64,000 bases of DNA from Thermococcus sp. GTDB taxonomy: Archaea > Methanobacteriota_B > Thermococci > Thermococcales > Thermococcaceae. Numbering within the stretch: the first letter of the stretch is position 1; each line of letters starts with the position of its first letter. The DNA is taken from contig NZ_JALVUC010000016.1 of the NCBI RefSeq assembly GCF_027023865.1, positions 1-64,000 on the forward strand. The letters are read 5' to 3'. Below the pieces are notes generated by a model. It made no database searches. It had not been told where the DNA came from and saw only the letters and a program-made list of their open reading frames with translations. Shown here in pieces: positions 41,634 to 49,543 of the stretch. The translations under genes were made by a program, and so were the position numbers.

Positions 41634-42134
41634 ATGACTGGAACAGTAAGCAAGATAATTCACTTTCAGGATGAGGAGGAGTTCCTTGACGAGATAAGTG
41701 AAGCCATGGAGCACTTCTCGTACTTGGCGAGCAAGTATGGCCATAATCCTATTGGGGGGGTTCTCCTGTGGGACTATGTTGGAGTCCAGGATGAAGAAGG
41801 AGTGAAGATATTCCGCGTTGGAGAGTTCCCCTACTTCGAGGGGACATTGAAGGTTGACCTAGAGACCCTCCGCATCATGGAGCGCTACTTCGATGAGCTT
41901 GAAAGCAGATGGGACGAGCTAACGGTGGAGGAGATAAACTACTTCGTCGAGGCGTTAAACGAGACCCTTGGGGGGGAGATGGTTTACTACGAGGCCTACT
42001 CCCTTGGCCTTGACCGTAACACTGCTTACGTAATTCTCAACATCGCTAACCTCCACTATCTGGACGGCATCTTAGAAGGCCGGGACCGGGAAGTATTTGA
42101 AGAGGCCGTTGGAATACTCATGAAATACGTGTAA
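41634..42134 (+). CDS. Hypothetical protein, acidic and helical
   Basis: A 166-residue soluble, acidic protein (MTGTVSKIIHFQDEEEFLDEISEAMEHFSYLASKYGHNPIGGVLLWDYVGVQ ...), with no cysteine. ATG 41634 lies about 34 bp after a good TATA box (CTTATAA near 41597-41603), giving a very short leader with GGTG. Separate from the 42190 gene by 55 bp of AT-rich sequence. No family recognised. Confidence 0.65.
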   Translation: MTGTVSKIIHFQDEEEFLDEISEAMEHFSYLASKYGHNPIGGVLLWDYVGVQDEEGVKIFRVGEFPYFEGTLKVDLETLRIMERYFDELESRWDELTVEEINYFVEALNETLGGEMVYYEAYSLGLDRNTAYVILNIANLHYLDGILEGRDREVFEEAVGILMKYV

Positions 42135-42189
42135 TTAAGTAATAGATTAATTATGTAATTATTTAATTCTACCGCGTGGGGGTGGGGAT

Positions 42190-42450
42190 GTGCTCTTCAA
42201 GAAGCAAGGTATTTTTAATGAGGAGGACGCGAGAAAAGTCGTTGAGTGGATGAGCTCTCACCCGGAGGAGAAAGAGCTGATCGTCATGGCCGAAGGTATT
42301 ACCAGTGAGGCTAAGAGGAGGCTCTGGGACTACGCGAGGGCAGTTCAGCTCATGGCAGACATGACCGGTGAGGACAGGAGTGTTCGGGTTGAAATACTCG
42401 AGGGTTTCGTGAGCGAGAAGGTGAAGGGGCTGAACGTGAAGGAGTTGTGA
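42190..42450 (+). CDS. Hypothetical protein upstream of queE
   Basis: An 86-residue soluble protein starting at GTG 42190 (GGGGGTGGGGAT upstream). It is helical and charged (FNEEDARKVVEWMSSHPEEKELIVMAEGITSEAKRRLWDYARAVQLMADMTGED). The queE gene starts 4 bp after its stop, so they are co-transcribed. No direct role in deazaguanine synthesis is known to me. Confidence 0.68.
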   Translation: MLFKKQGIFNEEDARKVVEWMSSHPEEKELIVMAEGITSEAKRRLWDYARAVQLMADMTGEDRSVRVEILEGFVSEKVKGLNVKEL

Positions 42451-42454
42451 GACC

Positions 42455-43216
42455 ATGAAGCTTGTAATGGCCGAGGTCTTCAATAGCTGGCAGGGTGAAG
42501 GCGGGAGTGTTGATGGTTCCGCCTTCGGCAGAAGACAGATTTTCATCAGGTTCGCGGGTTGTGACCTTCATTGTGTCTGGTGTGACTCCAGGGGGTACAT
42601 AGACGCCTCAAGGGTTTCCCGTTGGCGTTACGAAGTCAAACCCTTCACCGGGAAGTTTGAGTATAGACCAAATCCTGCCTCGGTTGAGGATGTTGTTGAT
42701 GCCGTTTTGAGGCTAGATACAGAGGACATACACTCGATAAGCTACACCGGTGGCGAGCCTACCCTTCAGATAGAGGCCTTAAAGGCCCTGATGGAGCGGA
42801 TTAAAGGCCTCGGCTTCGATAACTTCCTCGAAACCCACGGCGGCCTGCCGGGGCTTATTAAGAAGGTCGCCCCCCTGACGGACTACGCGAGCGTGGACAT
42901 AAAGGACGAAACCGCCAATGCCACAGCTGATTGGAAGGATCTCGTCCTCAGGGAGGTGGAGAGCATCAGGATCCTAAAGGAAGCCGGCGCGAAGACCTAC
43001 GCCAAGCTCGTCGTTACCTCCGAGACAATGCCCGAAAACGTCCGCTGGTACGCGGAACTTTTGAAAGGCTTAGCTCCTCTCGTCATCCAGCCGAGGGAGC
43101 CGATTGACATTCCTCAGGAAAGACTCATGGAGTTCTACCGCGAGGCTTCGCTTGTAATGGGCAGGAAAAACGTCGGCCTGAGCTTTCAGGTGCACAAATA
43201 CCTCAACGTGCTTTGA
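42455..43216 (+). CDS. queE: 7-carboxy-7-deazaguanine synthase (radical SAM)
   Basis: A 253-residue radical SAM enzyme that contracts 6-carboxytetrahydropterin to 7-carboxy-7-deazaguanine, the precursor of archaeosine in tRNA. The cluster motif is C36-x3-C40-x2-C43 (AGCDLHCVWCD), preceded by the substrate/Mg region NSWQGEGGSVDGSAFGRRQIFIRF; the SAM-binding YTGGEPTLQ and SVDIKDE follow. The C terminus QVHKYLNV is typical. Upstream gene is co-transcribed; the 3' end overlaps the convergent gene by 14 bp. Confidence 0.92.
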   Translation: MKLVMAEVFNSWQGEGGSVDGSAFGRRQIFIRFAGCDLHCVWCDSRGYIDASRVSRWRYEVKPFTGKFEYRPNPASVEDVVDAVLRLDTEDIHSISYTGGEPTLQIEALKALMERIKGLGFDNFLETHGGLPGLIKKVAPLTDYASVDIKDETANATADWKDLVLREVESIRILKEAGAKTYAKLVVTSETMPENVRWYAELLKGLAPLVIQPREPIDIPQERLMEFYREASLVMGRKNVGLSFQVHKYLNVL

Positions 43217-44933
43217 ATCCCCGAGCCGAGAGGGCAATGAGGACGATTACCCCCGGTCCGCAGATTGATTTTTGTTCTCCCGCTGTGGATTTGGGTGGTT
43301 TAGTGCTTGAGGTGGCAGTTTTTGTCATTGGGGGTGTGCTCGTTTTAGTCGGTGCCTTCCGATATTTTACGAGTTCAGGATAGACCGTGAAGTTGCCCTG
43401 GACCCTGAAGAGCCCGTAAACCGTCCCGTTGCCTGAGAAGGAATAAATGGGCCAAAGAGAACAAGTGGGGAGTATTCTATCCCCAACCCTCGCGTATCCA
43501 TGGGGAAGTCCACTGAAATCAACCGAATACTTCCGCGGATACACGAACGTTCCTCCCTTTACATGGACGTAGTTCAGAGTGGGAACCGAAAGGAAGTACT
43601 TTGAATAAGTTGAGATATTTGTGAGCCTTTTTCCCTTTACCGAGCCGGCCACAAACTCGTCCCATATTTTAGGCGATACTGAGCCGTTCTTTATCCACTC
43701 ACCCTTTTCAGGAAAGAAGCGTATCAGCGTGACATTTTGGGAACCATCCTCTCGGACGCCCAGGTATGGTTTTCTGTCTATGAAGGCAACGCCGAGGTGG
43801 AATATCTCATCGTCTGCCCCTCCGAAGTAGAACGTGGGATTTCCGTATTCGTCCCTCGCTGGAGGGTTGAACTGCCTGAGTATTGACCTAAGATCCACTT
43901 GGAAAAGACTTCCATTGTACCCAAAGAGGAGGGTGTAACCCATATCGCCATACTCGTTGGGTGCGCCTGGGATCAAGATTCCACCCACGGTCATGTTCAT
44001 TAGGAAGAGAGTGATGGTTCCGTTCGTAAAGCTACCCATTGAAACCTCAACTTTCCCCGGTTCAATGTTCACGTAGGTGTAGTTCCTTCCGCCAAAAGAC
44101 ATCGCAGGTGGTTCCACGATTTTTGGAAGTTTGAGGTTTGGAAGGGAGCACTTGTAGTAGTAACCTCCGTATTCACCCTTCATCCTCTTCGTTTTGAGCT
44201 TTAAGGCAGATTTCATCGTTCCGTTCCGGTATTCCAGAATCAGCGGGGGAATAACAGGGGTGGAGTTGCTGAACCTCAGGGGGATTATCGGGGAGACGTA
44301 GCGTCCCCCAGAGTAGAATCGCTCCGGTATGAAATCCCTGCAATCCACAAGTTGAACCTGGGGAAAGTATACGTAGATCCTGCCCCCGTATGAGAACGCC
44401 CGCATTCTCTTGACAACGCCGGAGATGTTGAACCTCCCAACTAGGGGCTTCAGGTCGTTCGAATATATGTGATCCGCCAGCATGCCGGAGATATTGAGGG
44501 AAGAGAGATACCGCCGGAGAAGGTTGAAGGAGAAGGAAACCTTGGAGCCGTTGAGGTCAATTACAACCGTACCCTTCGTCAGGTTCAGAGGATACGTTTC
44601 GAGGGGAATCCCCTGGGCTTCACCGAGTTTCCCAGTAAGGTTCCCGCCCATAACTCTGTAATGAACGGTAAAATCAAGGGCATCGGCATTCAGGCACTCC
44701 AACCTGTCGGTTTCCGAGGAAATCGGACACATTCCCTCGTAGGATTGGTAGAAGTAGTAAACATCAAGGCCGAAAACGAGACTGCCATTGGACACATAAG
44801 GAGTTACCTCAAAGAGGACCGGGTCAGGGAGTTCAATTTCAGGAGGACAACCCCCCCTTCCCGAAACCGGGTGGAAAGGATACGCCAGAGAAACAATGAG
44901 AACGATTATCAGCATAAACTCCATGTTTTTCAT
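43203..44933 (-). CDS. CGP-CTERM surface protein of unknown function
   Basis: A 576-residue exported protein: signal peptide (MKNMEFMLIIVLIVSLAYPF), a long beta-rich, tyrosine-rich extracellular region with many N-x-S/T sites, then a Thr/Pro/Ser/Lys-rich stalk and a C-terminal SICGPGVIVLIALSARGFKAR. That tail matches the CGP-CTERM sorting signal, a Thermococcales-specific anchor that is probably cut and lipid-attached at the Cys. ATG 44933 follows GGTGAG at good spacing, with a TATA box in the palindrome at 44963. Ligand or role unknown. Confidence 0.78.
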   Translation of the reverse strand: MKNMEFMLIIVLIVSLAYPFHPVSGRGGCPPEIELPDPVLFEVTPYVSNGSLVFGLDVYYFYQSYEGMCPISSETDRLECLNADALDFTVHYRVMGGNLTGKLGEAQGIPLETYPLNLTKGTVVIDLNGSKVSFSFNLLRRYLSSLNISGMLADHIYSNDLKPLVGRFNISGVVKRMRAFSYGGRIYVYFPQVQLVDCRDFIPERFYSGGRYVSPIIPLRFSNSTPVIPPLILEYRNGTMKSALKLKTKRMKGEYGGYYYKCSLPNLKLPKIVEPPAMSFGGRNYTYVNIEPGKVEVSMGSFTNGTITLFLMNMTVGGILIPGAPNEYGDMGYTLLFGYNGSLFQVDLRSILRQFNPPARDEYGNPTFYFGGADDEIFHLGVAFIDRKPYLGVREDGSQNVTLIRFFPEKGEWIKNGSVSPKIWDEFVAGSVKGKRLTNISTYSKYFLSVPTLNYVHVKGGTFVYPRKYSVDFSGLPHGYARVGDRILPTCSLWPIYSFSGNGTVYGLFRVQGNFTVYPELVKYRKAPTKTSTPPMTKTATSSTKPPKSTAGEQKSICGPGVIVLIALSARGFKAR

Positions 44934-44962
44934 CGTGTTACTCACCAAAGTTGTTCTTAACC

Positions 44963-44982
44963 AAACCTTTTTAAAAAGGTTT
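44963..44982. promoter_or_regulatory. Palindromic bidirectional promoter
   Basis: AAACCTTTTTAAAAAGGTTT is a perfect 20-bp palindrome with a TATA-like TTTTTAAAAA core. Placing start sites about 26 bp from its centre gives 44946 on the minus strand (13 nt before the CGP-CTERM start, leaving room for GGTGAG) and about 44998 on the plus strand, just before the C box of the candidate C/D RNA. Both fits support a two-way promoter. Confidence 0.5.
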
Positions 44983-45000
44983 TGGAACTCTCTGCTGGCG

Positions 45001-45050
45001 ATGATGACATTGGCCTTTGGGGTGAGCGATGCCCGGGATCGACGGTCTGA
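45001..45050 (+). ncRNA. Candidate C/D box guide RNA
   Basis: A canonical C box ATGATGA (45001-45007) and a D box CTGA (45047-45050) are 39 nt apart, and GGC before the C box can pair with GCC after the D box. An internal C'-like TGAGCGA lies at 45023-45029; a D' box is not clear. The guide next to D would be GGGATCGACGGT. The promoter at 44963-44982 would start transcription at about 44998. Archaeal C/D RNAs of 50-60 nt guide 2'-O-methylation; the target is not identified, so the call is tentative. Confidence 0.35.
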
Positions 45051-45115
45051 GCCTCCGTCAAATTTTTAAATTCTCCTCTTTTAGTAACTCCTAGAAAGAT
45101 TAAGGGGGGGAGTGC

Positions 45116-46438
45116 ATGGCGGTAATCGAGGAGGTCGCGAAGGGAACCTTTGAAAGGGTTGGAATGCATTCCCACATAAGGGGTCTCGGTTTAGATGAGA
45201 ACGGAAAGGCCCTCTTCATGGCCGATGGAATGGTTGGGCAGGTTAAGGCCAGGGAAGCGGCCGGCATAGCCGTCGAACTCATCAAACGCGGCAAGCTTGC
45301 CGGGAAGGGGATCCTGCTCGTCGGTCCGACCGGAAGCGGTAAGACGGCCATAGCGATGGGTATAGCAAGGGAACTTGGAGAGGATGTTCCCTTCGTCCAG
45401 ATAGCGGGCAGTGAAATCTACTCCGCCGAGATAAACAAGACCGAGTTCCTCAAGGAGACCCTTAGAAGGGCGATAGGTGTAAGGATAAGCGAGGAGAGGA
45501 AAGTCTACGAGGGCGAGATCAAGGAGGTTAAAATTAATAAGACTAAGCACCCCTTCAACCCCTACGTGGAGGTTCCAGAGAGCGTTCTCATAACCCTCCG
45601 CACGAAGGACGACGAGAAGACCGTTAGGGCCGGCAGGGAGATAGCCCACCAGCTCCTGGATATGGGGGTTGAAGAGGGCGATGTCATACAGATCGACGCC
45701 GAAACCGGGAGAATTTCAAAGGTCGGCACCACAAAGGAGGAGGAGGGACTGTTCTTCAAGAAAAAGGTTGACCTCCCGAGCGGACCGGTTCTCAAAATAA
45801 AGGAGTTTACTTACACCGTTACGCTTCACGATCTAGATGTTGCCAATGCCCGTGGAAACATCTTTGGCCTGCTCTTCAGCACTGGCGCGGAGATAAGCGA
45901 CGAGATAAGACAGCGCGTTGATGGGACCGTCAAGCAGTGGATAGAGGAGGGCAAGGCAACACTCGTCCCGGGAGTGCTCTTCATTGACGAGGTTCACATG
46001 CTCGACATTGAAGCGTTCTCCTTCCTCGCAAGGGCGATGGAGGGCGAGCTTGCTCCAATCTTAATCATGGCCACCAACCGCGGCAGAACCACGATAAGGG
46101 GAACCGACATTGAAGCGCCGCACGGTATGCCCATCGACATGCTCGACCGCCTGCTTATCATCAACACCAAACCATACAAGGGGGAAGAGATCAAGGAGAT
46201 AGTCAAAATCCGCGCGAAGGAGGAAAAGATAGAGGTCAGCGATGAAGCCGTAGAGTACTTAGCGGAACTCGGTGAGAAGACCAGCCTCCGCTACGCCGTC
46301 CAGCTGCTGGCACCGGCGAGTGTCTTGGCCAAAGGCGGAAGAGTAGAGAGGGAGCACGTTGAAAAAGCCAAAGAATACTTTGCCGACCTCAAGAGGAGCA
46401 CGGAATTCGTTGAAAAGCTCGAAGGAATGCTGAGCTAA
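45116..46438 (+). CDS. TIP49/RuvB-like DNA helicase
   Basis: A 440-residue AAA+ ATPase homologous to eukaryotic RuvBL1/2 (TIP49, pontin/reptin). Walker A GPTGSGKT (residues 70-77), an OB-fold insertion domain between Walker A and B (about residues 125-230), Walker B VLFIDEVHMLD, sensor MATNRG and arginine-finger region are visible. In eukaryotes it works in chromatin remodelling and snoRNP assembly; the archaeal function is unknown. AATTTTTAAATT is its TATA box, and GGGGGGAGTGC precedes the ATG. Monocistronic. Confidence 0.92.
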   Translation: MAVIEEVAKGTFERVGMHSHIRGLGLDENGKALFMADGMVGQVKAREAAGIAVELIKRGKLAGKGILLVGPTGSGKTAIAMGIARELGEDVPFVQIAGSEIYSAEINKTEFLKETLRRAIGVRISEERKVYEGEIKEVKINKTKHPFNPYVEVPESVLITLRTKDDEKTVRAGREIAHQLLDMGVEEGDVIQIDAETGRISKVGTTKEEEGLFFKKKVDLPSGPVLKIKEFTYTVTLHDLDVANARGNIFGLLFSTGAEISDEIRQRVDGTVKQWIEEGKATLVPGVLFIDEVHMLDIEAFSFLARAMEGELAPILIMATNRGRTTIRGTDIEAPHGMPIDMLDRLLIINTKPYKGEEIKEIVKIRAKEEKIEVSDEAVEYLAELGEKTSLRYAVQLLAPASVLAKGGRVEREHVEKAKEYFADLKRSTEFVEKLEGMLS

Positions 46439-46506
46439 TTTTTCTATTTTGGTATTCTTTTCAAAACACTTTTAAACATTAACTTCTTAACACTCTAGGC
46501 GGGAGT

Positions 46507-47175
46507 ATGCGGGGTTGGGTCATTATCATAGTGTTGATCCTCGTTAGTGTGTTCGGTGGGGGGTGCATTTCAAGCGTGGGTCCATCCCACAGTACCTCCA
46601 GTACTTTCGAGACCGCTCTGAGCACTCTGCATCTTACCTCCGAAGGGCAGACCCCTCTGGTAACTCCTGAGATTGGCACCGTTGGGATAAACGGCACCTT
46701 CTCTGGCAATCTGACGGTACCTATGAACATTTTGGGAGAAGTTGAGGAGTTTTTTGAGGGAACGAATGCAACTCTCTACGCCTTTGAGGCTAGGATAATC
46801 AGTGAGAAGTCCAACGTGAGCGTTATCGTTTACGTCCTGAAGCTCGTCCCTCCATTTATACCCAGAAAGTTCAACGTCACCGTAAACGCTCATCTGATTA
46901 ACGGAACTGTCTTCGTTCCATACACCCAGGGAATCCCCGTTTCCGTCGAGGTCGGCAACTTCAAAACAACTTCTTATCTTGACGTTCACCCAGAGAACGT
47001 TGTGAGGGCCACTGGAGCACTAAAGAAGTCCGAACTCGATAACCTCAACGGCTCGACGATTTTAACCGTTAATGGGCTTCGCTTTGTCGTTCAAGTTTCC
47101 AAACCGGGAAGCTATACCCTCATTGTCCTCCACAACGGCACCGAGGTTTCCTCAGGCGGCCTGGAGGTTGGATAA
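46507..47175 (+). CDS. Putative surface lipoprotein
   Basis: A 222-residue protein with a hydrophobic N terminus ending in a lipobox-like GGGC (C20), followed by a short Ser/Thr linker and a beta-rich, Asn-Xaa-Ser/Thr-rich extracellular part that looks like one or two immunoglobulin-type domains (VNAHLINGTVFVPYTQGIPVSVEVGNF; PGSYTLIVLHNGTEV). The stop overlaps the start of the next gene by one base. A TTTTAAACA box lies about 38 bp upstream. Function unknown. Confidence 0.7.
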   Translation: MRGWVIIIVLILVSVFGGGCISSVGPSHSTSSTFETALSTLHLTSEGQTPLVTPEIGTVGINGTFSGNLTVPMNILGEVEEFFEGTNATLYAFEARIISEKSNVSVIVYVLKLVPPFIPRKFNVTVNAHLINGTVFVPYTQGIPVSVEVGNFKTTSYLDVHPENVVRATGALKKSELDNLNGSTILTVNGLRFVVQVSKPGSYTLIVLHNGTEVSSGGLEVG

Positions 47176-47468
47176 TGAGGAGACTTTACTGGGCCGTTCC
47201 CTTCATGGTGTACTCCATTGCCTATCTGCTCTGGGAGTTCCAGCCCACCATCGCGTTTTTCGTGGTTTTGGACTGGCTGGCTTTCCTGATAGAATACCGT
47301 TACGGGGGGGAATCAAAGGAGGGAGAGGAGCTGACGGTCTTCGGGGTGGCGGCGGCGCTTGTCATTCTACCCCTTGGAGGATACGTGACGATGTTCGCGG
47401 AGGTCCTCACGGCTTTCATGTTCTCCCTTGAGCTTGCAGGGGCCTTCGTTAAAACCCACCGGGGTTAA
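47175..47468 (+). CDS. Small membrane protein
   Basis: A 97-residue protein with about three hydrophobic segments (AVPFMVYSIAYLLW; TIAFFVVLDWLAFLI; VFGVAAALVILPLGGYVTMFAEVLTAFMFSLELAGAF). It overlaps the lipoprotein stop by one base, so the two are coupled. Its 3' end overlaps the PIN gene by 4 bp on the other strand. No family recognised. Confidence 0.65.
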   Translation: MRRLYWAVPFMVYSIAYLLWEFQPTIAFFVVLDWLAFLIEYRYGGESKEGEELTVFGVAAALVILPLGGYVTMFAEVLTAFMFSLELAGAFVKTHRG

Positions 47469-48460
47469 CCGTCCATTATCTCCATCAACTTTCTGCTCAG
47501 CTTAAGGTGGAAGCCGAACTCGTGGTAGGTCCTGTTCTCCTCTGGGAATAACAATTTCAGCTCGTTCAGCCCCTCCTTTCCACCGAACTCTCCGAACACT
47601 AGAATCCCGTTGACCTCAATGACACCGAGTACCGAGGCGAGGTTGAAGAGGAGAGTTCTTAGTTGGTAAGGAGAGACACTGTGCCTGCCAAGTTCCCCGT
47701 GTGGATACTTGAAAAGGAAGTATTCCAATCCCTCCATCTCGGCAACATCGGTAATAGCCACGTCAGCGGTGAGAAAGACTAGCAACGTCGGTGTCATGTT
47801 GTCATAGCGCTTCAGGCTCTTTATTATAAGCTCATCGTTGTTGTGCGTGTCTTCCCTCACGCTCTCGGCTATGATTATCCTACTCTTAAGCGCTTCAAAC
47901 TCCTTGAGGGCTACGTATGCGGCTTTTCTGCTCTTCTTCGTCCTCCTGTTGCTGAATTCCCTCAACAAACCTCTGTTCTGAACCTCCCGGCCGATTTCCT
48001 CCAGCTGTCTGTTTCTGTACTTATAGTTCATGGCGTTCTCTATCTCCTTCTTCACGCCCTCCGCAATGACTATCTGGTACCCATCGAGCGGTTTAAAGGA
48101 TGATATGAAGCGGTGGTAGAGCACGTTCGTGTCCGGAGCGAAGGCAACACCCTTCTTCAACCTCTCGTAAAGTTCAAGGTTCTGTGCGAACTCATCAGCG
48201 TTCTCGTAGCGGATTATGCCCGAGGAGATAAAGGTCTCGTAGAAGTCTACGTAGGTGGGAAGCTCGTTCCTCAGGTGTTCTGGAACACGCTCGCTGAATG
48301 ACCTTCTGTCGACGGTTACCTCAATCCGGTACCCATTTTCCAAAGGAAGGGCCTTAAGGAGTTCGATTCCGTAGAGGGGATAACTCACGTGCATCTCACC
48401 CAAGACGTTCATAAGTATCTGAAGCTCGGGCTTCTCAATGACTTCACTAGTTCCCCTCAT
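47465..48460 (-). CDS. PIN-domain ribonuclease with unknown N-terminal domain
   Basis: A 331-residue protein. Residues about 105-240 form a PIN nuclease fold: FAPDTNVLYH (D110), IVIAEGVKKEI (E134), NNDELIIKSLKRY (D209) and FLTADVAI (D233) supply the four acidic metal ligands, so it should be active. Residues 1-100 and the last ~90 are not recognised. ATG 48460 follows GGGGGATGAGA and lies inside the end of the CARF-like gene; a start at 48466 is possible. The 14-20 bp overlap implies coupled translation. I infer that it is the effector of the CARF-like sensor upstream. Confidence 0.82.
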   Translation of the reverse strand: MRGTSEVIEKPELQILMNVLGEMHVSYPLYGIELLKALPLENGYRIEVTVDRRSFSERVPEHLRNELPTYVDFYETFISSGIIRYENADEFAQNLELYERLKKGVAFAPDTNVLYHRFISSFKPLDGYQIVIAEGVKKEIENAMNYKYRNRQLEEIGREVQNRGLLREFSNRRTKKSRKAAYVALKEFEALKSRIIIAESVREDTHNNDELIIKSLKRYDNMTPTLLVFLTADVAITDVAEMEGLEYFLFKYPHGELGRHSVSPYQLRTLLFNLASVLGVIEVNGILVFGEFGGKEGLNELKLLFPEENRTYHEFGFHLKLSRKLMEIMDG

Positions 48461-48929
48461 TCTCATCCCCCATGAAGTTTCTTATCGGCTGCATGTGCGT
48501 GGGTATCATCATGTAAGGTCTGTCAGGAAAATCCAGGTCCAGCAGACCCATGTAGACAATGAACGCCACTGGAAAAGCCCTTATTTGGACTATCGCGGCC
48601 GCTACTAGGGCCTTCCTGCCGGAGGTTATGTCGAGACCCATCCTGTAACCCCCTCTCTCCAGCTCCGAGAACAGTCCTCTGAACTTCCTGTCGGCAACGA
48701 AGAAACCGTAGTCTGGTATCACGTCCGTTTTTATCTCAGGGTCCGAGTTGTACGCCTTGGAGATGGCCTTCAGCGCTCGGACGACCTTTGGCAGGCTGTT
48801 CCTGTAGCGCTCCTCAGTAAAGATGTATATCAGGTCTGCTTTTTTGCCCATCGTTAGGAGTTTGTAGTATGCGTTAACGACCGCCCAAGGTGACCTTCCA
48901 AGCAGGGTTATGTACGCGACCTTTGGCAT
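48447..48929 (-). CDS. Stand-alone CARF-like (cyclic oligonucleotide sensor) domain protein
   Basis: A 160-residue Rossmann-like protein made of one domain. It opens with a strand and glycine loop, VAYITLLGRSPWAVVNAYYKLL (G11-R-S-P14), and has LIYIFTEERY as strand 2 and LDITSGRKALVAAAIVQ (D100 to K106) as a later loop; hydrophobic strand VAFIVYMGLL follows. The lG.SP and D(I/V)T.GRK patterns are hallmarks of CARF domains that bind cyclic oligoadenylates in type III CRISPR systems. No HTH or HEPN domain is attached; the PIN nuclease is encoded by the overlapping next gene. No CRISPR genes occur in the window. Domain call by motif only. Confidence 0.68.
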   Translation of the reverse strand: MPKVAYITLLGRSPWAVVNAYYKLLTMGKKADLIYIFTEERYRNSLPKVVRALKAISKAYNSDPEIKTDVIPDYGFFVADRKFRGLFSELERGGYRMGLDITSGRKALVAAAIVQIRAFPVAFIVYMGLLDLDFPDRPYMMIPTHMQPIRNFMGDENEGN

Positions 48930-48938
48930 TTTTAAGCC

Positions 48939-49400
48939 CTAATCTACTAGCACCATCCCGTACAAAACGCTTTCGGAGAAGTTGATTTTCACGAGCCTTC
49001 CTATTTCTATCCCAATTGCGTCTATGCTTGGCCTGACTTTCGTTGGAAACCTACAGGGTTCGCCGCGCTCGAATGGACAGTCGTCGCAGAGATTGCATGA
49101 GCCTGGAAAGAGCGCCATAGCGTAGAGGTTGCCCTCTCTGAAAAGCTCTGTCTCTCTCTTTAGGAGGTATAGAATAGCCCTTCGTTTTTCGTTCTCGAAG
49201 TCATCCATGTCTATGGAGAACTTTATTAGGATGGCTTTTCTGAAGTGTCCTATCCACTCCCGCGCTTCCTTCCAGTCGGGCACGTGAGGCGGACAGCTCG
49301 GTCTCTTCCCATACATAGAGCAGGTGCGACACTTCCACATAGGCCGAGGTGAAACAACTATATCCTCCGCAGGGATCTCCCTTTCCCATATGACGTGCAT
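48939..49400 (-). CDS. DUF2284 predicted metal-binding protein
   Basis: A 153-residue cysteine-rich protein of the DUF2284 type: C24-x2-C27 and C36 in KCRTCSMYGKRPSCPPHVPDW, then CNLCDDCPFERGEPC further on, suitable for an Fe-S cluster. I start at ATG 49400: GTATTTAAC is a TATA box centred 26 bp upstream, so the transcript would begin at the ATG (leaderless); the frame open to 49439 would begin upstream of the promoter. It is 9 bp upstream of the CARF-like gene, so the three genes form one operon. Confidence 0.78.
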   Translation of the reverse strand: MHVIWEREIPAEDIVVSPRPMWKCRTCSMYGKRPSCPPHVPDWKEAREWIGHFRKAILIKFSIDMDDFENEKRRAILYLLKRETELFREGNLYAMALFPGSCNLCDDCPFERGEPCRFPTKVRPSIDAIGIEIGRLVKINFSESVLYGMVLVD

Positions 49401-49421
49401 GATAGTCCAAAATGGCATCCA

Positions 49422-49430
49422 GTATTTAAC
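49422..49430 (-). promoter_or_regulatory. Promoter of the DUF2284-CARF-PIN operon
   Basis: On the minus strand GTTAAATAC (49422-49430), preceded by the purine-rich AAAGG, is centred 26 bp from ATG 49400. This spacing indicates a leaderless mRNA and argues against the longer reading of the first gene. Confidence 0.55.
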
Positions 49431-49477
49431 CTTTGGCAAAACTCTTTTACGGGGAAAGTGCGTAGCTTAAACCATGA

Positions 49478-49492
49478 GGGGGCTAAGCCCCC
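49478..49492. other. GC hairpin in the divergent spacer before the PEBP gene
   Basis: GGGGGC-TAA-GCCCCC forms a perfect 6-bp hairpin, flanked by ATGA and AT. It lies about 25 bp upstream of a TATA-like CTTATAATC (49504-49512) and about 50 bp from TTG 49544. Its role (terminator, operator or leader structure) is open. Confidence 0.45.
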
Positions 49493-49543
49493 ATACTAAC
49501 TGTCCTTATAATCGGGAGCGAATGCATCTCTGGAGGTGAAAAC

